Shown one piece after another: positions 10,683 to 21,082 of a DNA stretch of 30,505 nt (position 1 is its first letter; each line of letters opens with the position of its first letter). The notes under the pieces were generated by a model. The model saw only the letters and a list, made by a program, of their open reading frames with translations. It did not search any database and had not been told where the DNA came from. This DNA is from Eimeria necatrix (taxonomy: Eukaryota; Apicomplexa; Conoidasida; Eucoccidiorida; Eimeriidae), in contig NW_013655203.1 in assembly GCF_000499385.1 (NCBI RefSeq), positions 1 through 30,505 on the forward strand, given 5' to 3'. Made by a program: the position numbers and the translations under genes.

Positions 10683-11788
10683 GATGGCCGGGCGTAAACG
10701 GGTTTTTAAAGGAGTGCTGTATGGGACCCTTTCTGGTGTTGGATAAAAGGGCATTGTAGACCTCTCTTTTTCATCGTTTTCAAGATGGCGCAAAAGACCA
10801 ATGTAGGGCCACGTCTGCACTTTAGACCTACTTACTTTGGCTTGATTCTTATTTGGGTCTTGCGCTGCCTGAACCAGATAAACTCGCTGAGCGGCGCGGA
10901 GAAGACAGAACTTAGTCACCCTTGAAGGCCGTTTCTGGGCTACACAGCAGCGCTATGCAGTGCACTGGGCCGTTTCGTCCGACTCCAACTCCCAGCTTTT
11001 AGCACAACCAAATAAAATCCCACATGCGTTCAACGCTTCTTTATTGACTTCCTAAAGCCATGTATCGAACATAAAGGTTCCCAAAGTATGAGCAAACTCA
11101 CGACGGGGCTTCTGGAATCCTAGAATGGCAACTGATCTTGCAGTTTGCGCTGCCAGGCGGAACACAGCCACTTACAGTAGACGCAAGTTTACTATATATG
11201 TTTCGGTACAAGGAAGTTAATGTGGACAAGAATTGGCACAGCTCATAGCCAGCAAATAGCCATGATGGCAGCTGGCCTCACTACAAATGTTGCCGCTGCG
11301 GGTTACCTTGCAGCACAAGCTACTAATGTAATCAAGCATTGAGAGTGAGCCAGCACTCATCTGGCGAGTAATAGTCCTTCCTGACTCCACAACGGAGTCA
11401 GCACGCTGGCTGTAGTTGAGCTGGAAACGTATGTGAGGAACTCAAGGATCATACGATAGTCAGAGCGGCAAAAGAAACAGCAAGCAGACTCCAGTGGAGA
11501 CTTTCGCCGCTATACAGTGTCTTGTCTCCTACTGAGTGACTCGCAGTCTTACTCGTCAACTCGAAAATAACTTGTGTTTAAACTTTGTGTCTTAAGGTGC
11601 CAATATTAGGTTGAGGTTTATAAAAGTCCTAGATTTATACTCGGTAGCGAGGCGGCCCCTTGAATGCCCACGTCACGTTGCATCGTGAGAGGCCACCAGT
11701 CCTGTTTCTGATCTCCACAGTGGGACACCTCCCTCACTAGCCATCACCATGCCATTGTTTAAAGAACGCCTGTCCCGATTATTCTGTT

Positions 11789-11820
11789 GCGTAAAGACAC
11801 TTTAGCGTAAAGACACTTTA
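11789..11820. repeat. Exact 16-bp tandem duplication
   Basis: The unit GCGTAAAGACACTTTA occurs twice without mismatch, followed by GC as at the start of a third unit. It lies in the repeat-poor segment with no gene overlapping it. Confidence 0.8.
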
Positions 11821-13372
11821 GCAAATTAGGAGCCACTGGTACGGATAAGACTGGGGGGCTCCTGAAACGAATTTGTTGAGAAATTGGTCAGGCCGTGGCC
11901 AGTGCCCTAAGTGCCTTGCCAGGGGGAGGCAGACAGAGAACTGAAAGCTTTGACGAGGCAGTCGATGAAGCAGAGTCAAGAGATTTTCTGAGTTACAGAT
12001 TCTGTGTATAAGCAGTATAGAGGCCACAACAGTTGTTACGAGACTAGCCCAAACTGGAACGCCTCCAGCTTTCTGCAGCGGCTTTTTTTGCTTAGTTACA
12101 TAAGACCTGCACCGATATCAGGTGGCAGCAACGGGTCCGGAGCATTTTGGGTGTCTTTGTATGGTGCCAGTGTCTGTTCTCCTCGTCACAAGTCTGGTGG
12201 TAAATGAACAAAAAGAGCCTAGGCCCGGTGTTTAGGGACTCAATTTACGCTTTTCCATCTATAGAAAAGCTATAAAATATTATATATCACGTTGCACTTG
12301 CTTCAGTAGCCAGAGCGGATTTTTATGCTGCACAGGCTGCAGGCTCTTTAGGCCTACCAGAGTCTGAAGGGCTAGTTACGTGCCAAATGATGCGTTAAAA
12401 CAATGAAACCCTGTGGCTGAGTGGAATTTAGATTCAACATTTCCTGGTGTTTCACTGGTGGGTATTGTGCTGAGACGATGCCGAAGTTTGGAGTCAGTTA
12501 GGCATCGGGTTGCAAAACGAATCAAGCAATTGTGACTTTGCTAATGAAGATAAAGTCAGAGTCCATTGATCAAAGCGAAGTCACAGGAATTTATGTTGCA
12601 CCTTTTTGCAAAGGAGAAGGGAAGGGCGTTGAGGAGCCCTAGGCGCTGGCAAGGAGGCAAAGCCTGAAAGAGCAGATCTCTCTGTTTTGGTGCTTCTTCA
12701 TAAGAAGGGCTAACTAGTGAAGAAGAAGAAAGACATAATGTGATGATTAATGCGGCGACAAAAATATGACTGCGGGCACTTCAGGGCGGGATGAGCGCAC
12801 TGGAGTTCGCGCTACAGATGGAAGGGCACATTAGTTCCTTCACCTTTCCTTATTTCACGAATTCAGAAAGTGCGTCTATGAATGTCAGTTAAGAAGGGGT
12901 GAAAGGATTTTGTTGGGGCTTCTTGCGAGTGTTTTAGTTTTTTGCACTTTCTAAAAGGCCAGTGTTTTATTCGCTTTCGCAGAGTCGGCAAGCTGACAGT
13001 TCTGAAAGTTCTACGCAATTATCCTGGACCGGAATCTTAGAAGAGGAGTCAAGACAGTATGAACAGGAGCCTTTAAGGATTTTGGCACCTTATTTATCAG
13101 CTTTGGAAGGTCCCTAGCAGAGTGTGCTGCAGCAGAAACAGAATCCCCTTAAGAAGTATAGTGGCCCTAAAAATTAGGCTGCTGGATTTAAGAAGCTGCA
13201 GCAAGGCAGATAGATGCAGCCTCAGACTATATATGAGGCTGCCCTCAGGAGAAAGTGGCGCGCGAAAGTCTAAGAGAAATCCTAAAGTTCACTTTCAGGC
13301 AAAGACCCTTAGGGCAAGAAGTTTAGCTTTAAGGCCCAAAGGGCCGTCTTCTCCCTCCCGCTAGTCCCATTT

Positions 13373-13923
13373 AAGTGCTGCAGCAGCTGCTGCTGGTTGC
13401 TGCATCAGCTGGAGGCTGCTGCAGCAGATTTCGGGGGCAGGTTGCTGCTGCTCCACCTGCGGCGTCGCTAAGGGGAAACGAATAGTGGATGGCCTAGACA
13501 AAAGCTGCACTCCGGCGCGTGTAAGTGCATTTAATGGACTTCTCAGCATTACATTTGATGTTTAGTGGCTTCTAAATTGCATTTCGTGGGTGGGAAAGCG
13601 GGCGAAAGACACAAAAGTTACATATCGAGTCCGTACGGACCCAGCTCCGGGGAGTGTTGGCCCGTTTTCTGCGAAGGCTTAGTGGGTCTTTCTTCTAGAA
13701 AAAGCAGAAAAAAGAAGAGCAATTTATGAACGCTGAGGTTTAAAAGCATAATATATATGTTTAGGGCATTTTTTGCTAAAGGGGCGCTGCTGCTGCTGCT
13801 GCAGGCACCCCCGTACGCCCGCGCTCAGAGGCAGCAGCAGCAGCAGCTAGGCAGTGCGGGGAAGGCCCCTGGTCTCCGATAACTTCAAGCTTGTTTCTCT
13901 TTGTAAACGCCTTCTTTTTTACA
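13373..13923. other. Boundary from repeat-poor to repeat-rich DNA
   Basis: CTG/CAG clusters resume abruptly at about 13376 and recur at 13789-13802 and 13832-13846. A different 12-bp palindrome, GTCCGTACGGAC, lies at 13629-13640. I see no gene here; the end of the stretch would be the upstream region of the gene predicted from 13924. Confidence 0.4.
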
Positions 13924-14777
13924 ATGCCAGCGAAGAACAAGACTGTGCGGGTATTGCGAAAGTTGTGAGAAGAGCTGTGGCTGTTGCTGCATCGGTTGCT
14001 GCGTTGCAGTGTACGTTCAGCTGCTGGTGCTGCTGCGCGGACGCAGCTGGAGCTTTGGCGGGATAGGAGAGTGTGATTTCATTTCTTTTTTCCTTTTTTG
14101 TTTCTTTCTGCATCTAAACTGCGCCCGACGCCGCCTCCGATGCTCGCGGCCACCCTCCCCTTGGGTTTTTTAGGCACAATGGAGCAGCAGCACTCTGTCA
14201 CCCCGGGGGCACCCCAGGGCACCTTAAGCTACCAGCTTTTCGCCGTTGCTTAGGAGGCCCCAGCAGGCCCTGCTGCTGTGCGCGTTTTGCTTCGAAAGTT
14301 TCTGCTGCTGCACTTGTGCGGCTTCCCAGCGCCTCCGCACGCAGCGCGCAGCAGCAGCTGCTGCTGCTGCAGCTCCTGGGCGCTCTTTTCGAGACTTTAC
14401 CTTTCCAAGTGCAGCACAGGATGGCAGCCGCCGCCTACCTGACCCCAGAGGCGCCCCAAGGGGCCGCGGCGGACTGGCATTAGCAGCAGCAGCAGCAGCG
14501 GCGGCAGCAGCAGCAGCAGCAGCAGCAGGCACCCAGGCGAGCCAATCGACGGGCGGCCGTGGTTGAGCTCTCCACATACAGCGGCGCAGACACACCAAGT
14601 CCGCTGCTGCAGCAGCAGAGCTGCAGCAAAGCTGCAGCAAAGCTGCAGCGGAAGAGCAGAGGGCTGTGCCTCGCAGCTGCAGCAGCGGCGCTGCAGCAAA
14701 GCTGCAGCAAAGCTGCAGCAGAGCTGCAGCAAAGCCGCAACGGAAGAGACGGTGGAGCTGCGGATTGAGGCTGCTGG

Positions 14778-14816
<39 letters not shown>

Positions 14817-14969
14817 CACCTTGTGACTCCTCGCGCACATTTAAAAGCAAATTAGAAATAATAAAACCCAAAGGATTTGTTGCTATTTTTCAGAAGCAAT
14901 TAGAAAGGAAATGACGAGGCCCTTCATCGAGCCGGCGGTGCAGCCGTGCATGCGGCCACTGCACGGCCT

Positions 14970-15014
<45 letters not shown>

Positions 15015-15142
15015 GCGGGGGCCCCACCGCTGCAGCGGCCCCTGGCCGCAGCGCCCCCTCTACGGCTCCTACAGCGCCTCCATGGCCAGCATGGCGGGGC
15101 AGCGGGGGCTGGGGGGCCCCCCGGGGGGCCCCCCCAGCCAGG

Positions 15143-15179
<37 letters not shown>

Positions 15180-15321
15180 CCCCTGTCTCCGACAGCCACA
15201 TCCTAGCCACAAGTCTTGAAGGGGTTTATCCCCCCAACACTTGCAAAGACTCTGGAGGTCTTTTTAATGGCCTCGTGGGCGCCATTGAGCGGCACATTCT
15301 CCACTCCAACCCCAGCGTACG

Positions 15322-15405
<84 letters not shown>

Positions 15406-15617
15406 NNNNNNNNNNNNNNNNNNNNNNNNNNNNNNNNNNNNNNNNNNNNNNNNNNNNNNNNNNNNNNNNNNNNNNNNNNNNNNNNNNNNNNNNNNNNNNN
15501 NNNNNCCTGCTGCTGCTGCTGCTGCTGTTCCTTGCCGCTGGCTCGAAGGCCCCAGCGGGCTTGAGGCGGAGCCGCGGGCGGCTCGCCGCAGCCGCAAACC
15601 AGCGCCCACCCACCGCC

Positions 15618-15655
<38 letters not shown>

Positions 15656-15952
15656 GGGGCGCAGGGCAACGTGAAGATCGCCTCCAGCAGGCTGCACATC
15701 GGCGAGTGCTTCGAAGTCCCCGAACACTTGGGGACTTTCGCGCTGCGGCGGTCTGGCTCGCTGCACTTCCGGCAGCCGCAGGAAGAAGCAGCAGAGGAGG
15801 CTGAGCAGCAGCAGCAGCAGCAGCAGCAGCACAGCAGCAGCAGCAGCAGCAGCGGCGGAGGCGCCGGCGCAGACGCGACCGGCAAAGCCAGAGCCCAGAA
15901 AAACCACAAGGCCGCTGCGCAGGTCCGCAGCGGATACGAAGCAAGGGTTTAG
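13924..15952 (+). CDS. Hypothetical protein, six-exon model, unknown family
   Basis: Exons proposed: 13924-13964, 14174-14408, 14529-14598, 14894-14945, 15196-15316 and 15665-15952. All phases agree, giving 807 nt (268 aa plus TAG). The start encodes MPAKNKTVRVLRK before a GTGAGA donor. The best-supported part is exons 3-6: VVELSTYSGADTP joins KAIRKEMTRPFIEPAVQP, then HILATSLEGVY and AIERHILHSNPS, then GNVKIASSRLHIGECFEVPEH and LGTFALRRSGSLHF. After that comes a Gln/Ser tract and a basic tail. Exon 2 is the weakest because it reads through CTG runs and other frames there look equally protein-like. I do not recognise a domain, signal peptide or membrane segment. The intron 15317-15664 starts with the donor GTACGT and contains an assembly gap. 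The stop codon is supplied by the telomere-like repeat that follows, which is odd and may mean a missed 3' exon via the GTCCGC donor near 15922. Confidence 0.42.
14780..15178. repeat. CAG runs in introns of the hypothetical gene
   Basis: CAG runs occur at about 14779-14816, 14970-15013 and 15147-15177. Between the last two is a GC-rich block with GGGGGGCCCCCC-like palindromic tracts near 15110-15132. In the model all of these are intronic, which avoids the frame conflict they would otherwise create. Confidence 0.6.
15321..15655 (+). repeat. CTG runs flanking a 100-N assembly gap
   Basis: A pure CTG run starts at 15321 and continues for about 28 units into 100 N (15406-15505). It then resumes as CTG at about 15508-15527, with another run at 15620-15655. 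The gap length is a placeholder, so the true array size is unknown. Confidence 0.95.
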
Positions 15953-16158
15953 GGTTTGGGGTTTAGGGTTTAGGGTTTAGGGTTTAGGGTTTGGGGTTTG
16001 GGGAGCGGGGTGCTGGGGAGGGGTTTTCTGCCACGGCAGAGAGACTCAGTTGCTCTAGGGTTTAGGGTTTAGTGAGAGCACGCGGTGCCCAGGGTCTGGG
16101 GCCGAGGGTGTAGAGTCTAGGGTTTAGGGTTTAGGGTTTAGGGTTTAGGGTTTGGGGT
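15944..16158 (+). repeat. Interstitial telomere-like repeats (TTTAGGG)
   Basis: TTTAGGG and TTTGGGG units run at 15944-16003, 16055-16072 and 16118-16158. They are interrupted by unrelated sequence and change to the CAG-type background on both sides. Interspersed AAACCCT repeats are described in Eimeria, so this need not be a chromosome end. Confidence 0.93.
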
Positions 16159-16373
16159 GTTTGCTGCAGTCTAAGGCTTTAGGCGGGGCGGAGAAGAACG
16201 GAAGTGCTGCGCTGGCGGAGGAGGCGCCCATAGACGCATCAACAACGGGCTCTAGTGTACTTCAGCTGCTGCTGCTGCTGCTGCTGCTGCTGCCGCTGCT
16301 GCTGCTGCTGCTGCTGCGTCAGTGGACGGCGGGCCGCCTCCCGTGGCTGCGCACGACGGCGCAGCGCCGTACA

Positions 16374-16408
<35 letters not shown>

Positions 16409-16844
16409 TGTTGCTGCAGGGCAGCAGCTTAACAAGTGCTGAGGGCACGCCGAGGGCTGGAGGCCTCCGGCGCACATTTTCTTGGCACCGAATTAAAGAT
16501 AAGTTAAGGAGATGAGGACTCCTCAGGGGGTGCAGCAGCAGCAGCAGCAGCAGCAGCTGCTGCTGCTGCTGCTGCAGCTGGCTGGGGCTGTGGTGGTGCT
16601 GCGGTGCTGGTGCGGAGGTGTTGGTTCGAGGTGGCTGCTGCGGAGGTGCGGGTGGAGCAGCAGCAGCTGCTGCAGCAGCAGCGGGTGCTGCAGCAGCAGC
16701 AGCGTTGGTGGTCGGTGCAGTTGCTGCGTGCGTTGCTGCAGCAGCTGCTGCAGCAGCTGCTGCTGCTGCTGCAGCTGCTGCAGCGAGACGGCCCACTTCC
16801 TTCGGTTTGTTCGTGCGTGTGTTTGTGGCGAGAGTGTTCTTAGG

Positions 16845-16854
16845 TGTACGTACA
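16845..16854. repeat. Dispersed palindrome copy 3, TGTACGTACA
   Basis: An exact copy with the flank AGGTGTACGTACACT, in intergenic repeat-rich DNA. Confidence 0.9.
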
Positions 16855-17164
16855 CTGCGGTGTTGTTTGTTCTAGAGATGCAAATCTGCATTTTATTATT
16901 TGTGTTCTTTTGCTGCTCGCCGGCGCTGCTGCATGCGTTTGCTTGAGAGGGTTGTGGGGCCAGGTAGTGCGTGGGTTGGGGTGTATGGACAGCTCGAGAA
17001 GCAAACGGGAATAGAAGAGCCTCATTTATGATTCATTTTTCATTTCACGAGGCCGCTGCACAGACGCGTAGTTGTATGAGAACGGCAGCAAACAATGTGG
17101 AAAAACTAAAAAAGAAATGCGCCGTTTAAGAATTCCCGAGGGTGCTGCAGCGTGCATGCATGCA

Positions 17165-17188
17165 GCTGGGGTGTACGTACACCCCAGC
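17165..17188. repeat. Dispersed palindrome copy 4, 24-bp perfect palindrome
   Basis: The TGTACGTACA core at 17172-17181 is flanked by GCTGGGG on the left and its exact complement on the right, so the whole 24 bp is self-complementary. A TGCATGCATGCA tract lies just upstream at about 17153-17164. Confidence 0.95.
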
Positions 17189-17368
17189 GAACCAGCCGGT
17201 CTGCGGGCGCCGCCAGGTGTACCGACAGCCCGCTGGAGCTCGTCTGTCCGCGATCTGAAGCATCTGATTGAATTAATTAGACTTGAAAAGTACTTTTAAT
17301 TCTCTTTGAAACTCCAGTGCGCGCCGAACTCGCCGGCGGCGAAGCTGCATGCGCACCAACTGCTGGGG

Positions 17369-17378
17369 TGTACGTACA
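17369..17378. repeat. Dispersed palindrome copy 5, TGTACGTACA
   Basis: An exact copy preceded by GCTGGGG as in copy 4, but its right flank (CCGCAGC) breaks the outer symmetry. Confidence 0.9.
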
Positions 17379-17397
17379 CCGCAGCGGCGCCGCCAGC

Positions 17398-17407
17398 TGT
17401 ACGTACA
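17398..17407. repeat. Dispersed palindrome copy 6, TGTACGTACA
   Basis: An exact copy 29 bp from copy 5, with the left flank CCAGC and the right flank CCCCGCGG. Copies 4, 5 and 6 lie within about 245 bp. Confidence 0.9.
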
Positions 17408-17994
17408 CCCCGCGGACTGGCGCTTCTCCAGCGGCCTCGGGCACAGAAGAGGCCCACTTTTCCTTTTGTTGTTTTCCCCAACTCAACGCAGCAGAGTGTC
17501 TTAGCCTGAAATAGACTCCTCTTCGCCAAAAAGGCCATTTAGAGTTCAAGTCCTTTTTGAGAAGCCCACTTCAGAGGCACTCTAATAGCTGAAAAGTCTT
17601 AGCCAAAAATCCAATTTTAAAATCAAATTTAAAAATCCAATTTAAAGTTAAAATCCCCTTTTGAAAAGCCCAATTCGAAGACAGTTTTATTTGCTGAAAA
17701 TGTCTGAAGTGTCTTCAGGCCAAAAGCCTCAGTGGAGCTCCAGGTGTATGTCCAGCGTGGAGCAAATCCACAGTTTCTGTTAATGACTTTTATTCAGTTT
17801 ATTTGCAAATATATTTCTTTTAAATATATTTCTTTCAACATTTCAATTTACTTACAAAAGTGTTTCTTTTAACTCTTTGAAGAGCCCTTTGCTGCAGCTC
17901 TTGTGTCCATTAAATGCTATTTGGGGGTTAAGAGCTTTGAAGTGGAAAACTCGTTTCCAAAACAACAATTCAAATATACTTAGTGAATATCAAC

Positions 17995-17999
17995 AATAT

Positions 18000-18030
<31 letters not shown>

Positions 18031-18070
18031 GTATATATATGTATATATATACATATATATATATGTATAC

Positions 18071-18104
<34 letters not shown>

Positions 18105-18205
18105 TATATGCATGTAGACATGCATATCACATATAATATATATATGTATATACATACAAATGTGTGTATATATATACGTTTATATACATATATGTATATG
18201 TATGT
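17995..18205. repeat. AT / TATATG microsatellite
   Basis: Alternating TA with interspersed TATATATG and TATACATA steps. It can form hairpins on either strand. Open frames rich in Ile and Tyr through this block are low-complexity artefacts. Confidence 0.92.
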
Positions 18206-18301
18206 ATATTAACATATAAGCAGTTGCTGCTACTGCTGCAGTTGCTGCTGCTGCTGTCGCTTCGCAGCAAGTCGCAGCCAGCCATTGGCGCAGGGAGAAC
18301 T

Positions 18302-18378
18302 ATTGCTGCTGCTGCTTCTGCTGTTGCTGCTGCTGCTGCTGCTTCTGCTGTTGCTGCTGCTGCTGCTGCTGCTGCTTC
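18302..18378 (+). repeat. CTG run with TTCTGCTGT interruptions
   Basis: CTG units are interrupted twice by CTTCTGCTGTTG, suggesting duplication of a longer unit of about 30 bp. The block lies in intergenic DNA just before the second telomere-like block. Confidence 0.7.
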
Positions 18379-18468
18379 ATTTCTTCTGCATTGAGGGTTA
18401 TGTGTAGCAGCAGCTAGCTACAGCGGCCGGGTGGCTTGCTTGCTGCCTGAGGCTGCAGCAGCAGCAGG

Positions 18469-18604
18469 CCTAAACCCTAAACCCTCAAGAGGTGTTTTTG
18501 CTCGCAGCTGCCTAAACCTAAACCCTAAACCCTAGCCCTAAACACTGGGCCAGTAACCTGGCTCCGTCACAAATTTAGGGTTTAGGGTTTAGGGTTTAGG
18601 GTTT
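18469..18604. repeat. Second telomere-like block, two orientations
   Basis: CCCTAAA units occupy 18469-18485 and 18511-18543, then TTTAGGG units occupy 18573-18604. The two arms point away from each other around about 30 bp of unrelated sequence. This makes an inverted pair, unlike the single-orientation block at 15944-16158. Confidence 0.92.
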
Positions 18605-18811
18605 GAACAATCACTGCCACGAGAAAGGGCTTAGTATGATTTTGACTCAGCAGATCTTCTTTAATGGCTTTTAATTAAAGAAAAGAGTTGGCCTTTTTGC
18701 TGCTAGCTGCCTCTGGGCCTCTCTGCGTAGGAGTAGAGGCAGCAGAGGCACTGCTGCAGCAGCGGTTGTGGCTGCTGCTGCAGCTGCGGCTCTCATCTCT
18801 GCTGCAGATGC

Positions 18812-18853
<42 letters not shown>

Positions 18854-19408
18854 AGCGGCTTTTGCTGTAATACTTACTGCTTGTTTATTATGTTGTATAG
18901 GAGGCCCTTCACGAGAAGAGGGCCCCCCTAGCTCGTCTTTGGTGGGACTTGTGATAAATTTAAAATATATTTTAATAAATATTTAAATATAAAAAGAAAA
19001 AACACTTCTACGCGCTGCAGGCAGCATGCAGAGGTAGGGTTCTAAGGCAAACCGCTACACAAGGAGGGGCACTGGCCTGCGGCCAGCTGCTGCCAGTCAG
19101 GTATTGTTCAAGAAATAAAAGAACTGTTATATAAAAAAGAATAAATAATAATCAAATAAATGAGAAGTTGTGCAAAAACATGAACTCGCTAGAGCGCTGG
19201 CTGGAGTGGCGAGCGACAATAGTTAACTGCGGCGCTCGTTGCTGTTGCTGCTGCTGCTGCTGCTGCAGCTGCTGCAAATTGATAAAAAGTTGTTTTAAAA
19301 CACTTTTTAATTTTTAATTGAGCTTAAAATCTGGTGATATGACAGTCAGCGAGCCCCGCAGCAGCGACGAGGAACATGTGACCTTGGCGGCAGTGCTCAC
19401 TGCTGCGC

Positions 19409-19452
<44 letters not shown>

Positions 19453-19729
19453 CCACAAAGAGGGGAAAAGTTTGGGCGAAAAGTTGAATTTTGCGTTGGT
19501 TTTATTCTTTGTGTATACTGTTCTGTTTGTACTGCAGCAGAAAAGGCACAGCTGGCGCTGCTGCTGCTGCTTTTGGTTTGCTGCAGGTCCGTGCTGCTGC
19601 GGCTGGTCGGCTGCCCTGTTGCTGCAGTAGCAGCAGCAGCAGCAGCAGCAGATGGTGCAGCTCGCTCGCCTCTTTTTACAAGTGTAAATGCTTGACAACA
19701 ACAACAGTTTTGTCGCGGCACACTGCAGG

Positions 19730-19739
19730 TGTACGTACA
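19730..19739. repeat. Dispersed palindrome copy 7, TGTACGTACA
   Basis: An exact copy with flanks CTGCAGG on the left and CTTTGTG on the right. It lies about 480 bp before the predicted start of the F-box/LRR gene. Confidence 0.9.
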
Positions 19740-20214
19740 CTTTGTGTCCACACCGCCGACTGCCGCGTGCCGGTGACCTCAAGTGACCCGTCCTTCATTT
19801 ATTTCTTTTTTGGCTTCTCCAGGTCTTAACCATTTTTAGAGGGGTGGCCAAACGCTGGGTGCTGGCGAGCTGCTTCCGGCAGCTGCAACAGCAGCAGCGT
19901 AGCAGCAGCAGCAGCAGTGCCAGCAGCAGCAGCAGCAGCACGGCTAGCCACACCTACTGAGTTGGAGGTAGCTGCTGCTGAAGGCTCCCCAAACACCTTT
20001 CTTTAGCTGCAGCTGCTGCTGCAAAGGCTTTAAGCGCGCAGCAGCAGCAGCAGCCACGGGCGCAGCAGCATCTGTGGCTGCGCATTTCTGCTTGCGGCAG
20101 CAGCAGCTCGTTGCGAACAGCAGCAGCTCCCTTGACGCAGCAACTGCAGCAGCGTCGCTGCAGCAGCAGCACGGCCCCTTCTAGCAGCTGCAGTTGCAGC
20201 TGCAGCTTTCAGTG

Positions 20215-20433
20215 ATGCGGCGGCGTCGGCCGCAGCCTGGGACGGAGGAATCGCGAGGCTCCTCTGCAGCAGCAACAGCAGCAGCAGGAGCAGCGGCAGC
20301 AGCAGCAGCAGCAGCAGCAGCAGGGTCGCGGCCTCCGCCGGCCACTCCGTGTGCAACAGCGGCCTGCGAGAATCTCGTTGGACGCACAGGCCCGGCAGGA
20401 CGAGGAGCAGCAGCAGCAGGAGCAGCAAGAGGC

Positions 20434-20473
<40 letters not shown>

Positions 20474-20877
20474 ATGACCGCCGCAGCGCAGCACCCTGCC
20501 CCATAGCGAAAGTCCCCCCCCACCTGCTGGCGCAGGTGCTGGCAATTGCTGCAGGAGACAGCAGCAGCAGCGAGACGGAGCGGCTTAAGTCAGTTTGTGT
20601 TGAGTGGGCAAAGACAATCAGCAGCAGAGAGTTTACTTTTCTTTTGCCGCTGAGGCTTTCTTACGTGGCCCGGCGCCAGCAGCAGCAGCAGCAGCAGCAG
20701 CTGCAGCAGCAGCAGCAGCTGCAGCAGCAGCAGCAGCAGCAGCAGCTCCAGCAGTTCTACTTCCGCAATGCCGCAAGCAGCAGCTACCACACCAACGCAG
20801 CAGCAGCTGCTGCTGCCGCCGCGGCGCCGCCGCTCTGCGGAATAGCTCCGGCGCTGCTGACAGCAGCACCCGTGCTG

Positions 20878-20930
<53 letters not shown>

Positions 20931-21048
20931 CCCCCGATTGTCGGGCGCAGTTGGCGGCGGCTGTGCGCTGCTGCCTGCGTCTCGTTTCCCGGTCCCCGGG
21001 GCTGGGTTCCCAGCAGCGGGTCTTGGAGCAGCACGAACAGCAGCAGCA

Positions 21049-21082
<34 letters not shown>

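Larger units (their letters stand above)
9283..13372. other. Repeat-poor segment without a recognisable gene
   Basis: About 4 kb of mixed-composition DNA with practically no CAG/CTG runs and no long open frames. The contents I can name are the unexplained frame at 10200-10682, a possible RNA hairpin at 9870-9913, and a small exact tandem at 11789-11820. Its 9148-9282 margin holds the first exon of the minus-strand apple/lectin gene, so the first part is that gene's upstream region. It resembles the feature-poor P segments reported for E. tenella chromosome 1. Confidence 0.55.
15953..20214. other. Repeat-rich region, no confident gene
   Basis: Over 4 kb of mixed CTG/CAG runs, telomere-like blocks, an AT microsatellite and five palindrome copies. 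Several open frames exist on both strands but are mostly poly-Ala, poly-Leu, poly-Gln or poly-Cys readings of the same runs. The most protein-like are a plus-strand frame starting at the ATG at 19339 (MTVSEPRSSDEEHVTLAAVL, then an Ala tract) and a minus-strand frame ending at 17296 (MAFLAKRSLFQ, then a possible donor). Neither has identifiable partners. The first could be a short gene; I would not annotate either firmly. Confidence 0.4.

Noticed and set aside
15226..15944. Minus-strand frames spanning the N gap with poly-Ser, poly-Ala and poly-Gln
   Set aside because: They cross unknown sequence and are the antisense of the CTG array and the plus-strand exons.
15944..16158. A true chromosome end
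   Set aside because: The repeats are short, interrupted and followed by more than 14 kb of further sequence with genes.
17970..18155. Ile/Tyr-rich minus-strand frame
   Set aside because: It is a low-complexity translation of the AT microsatellite.
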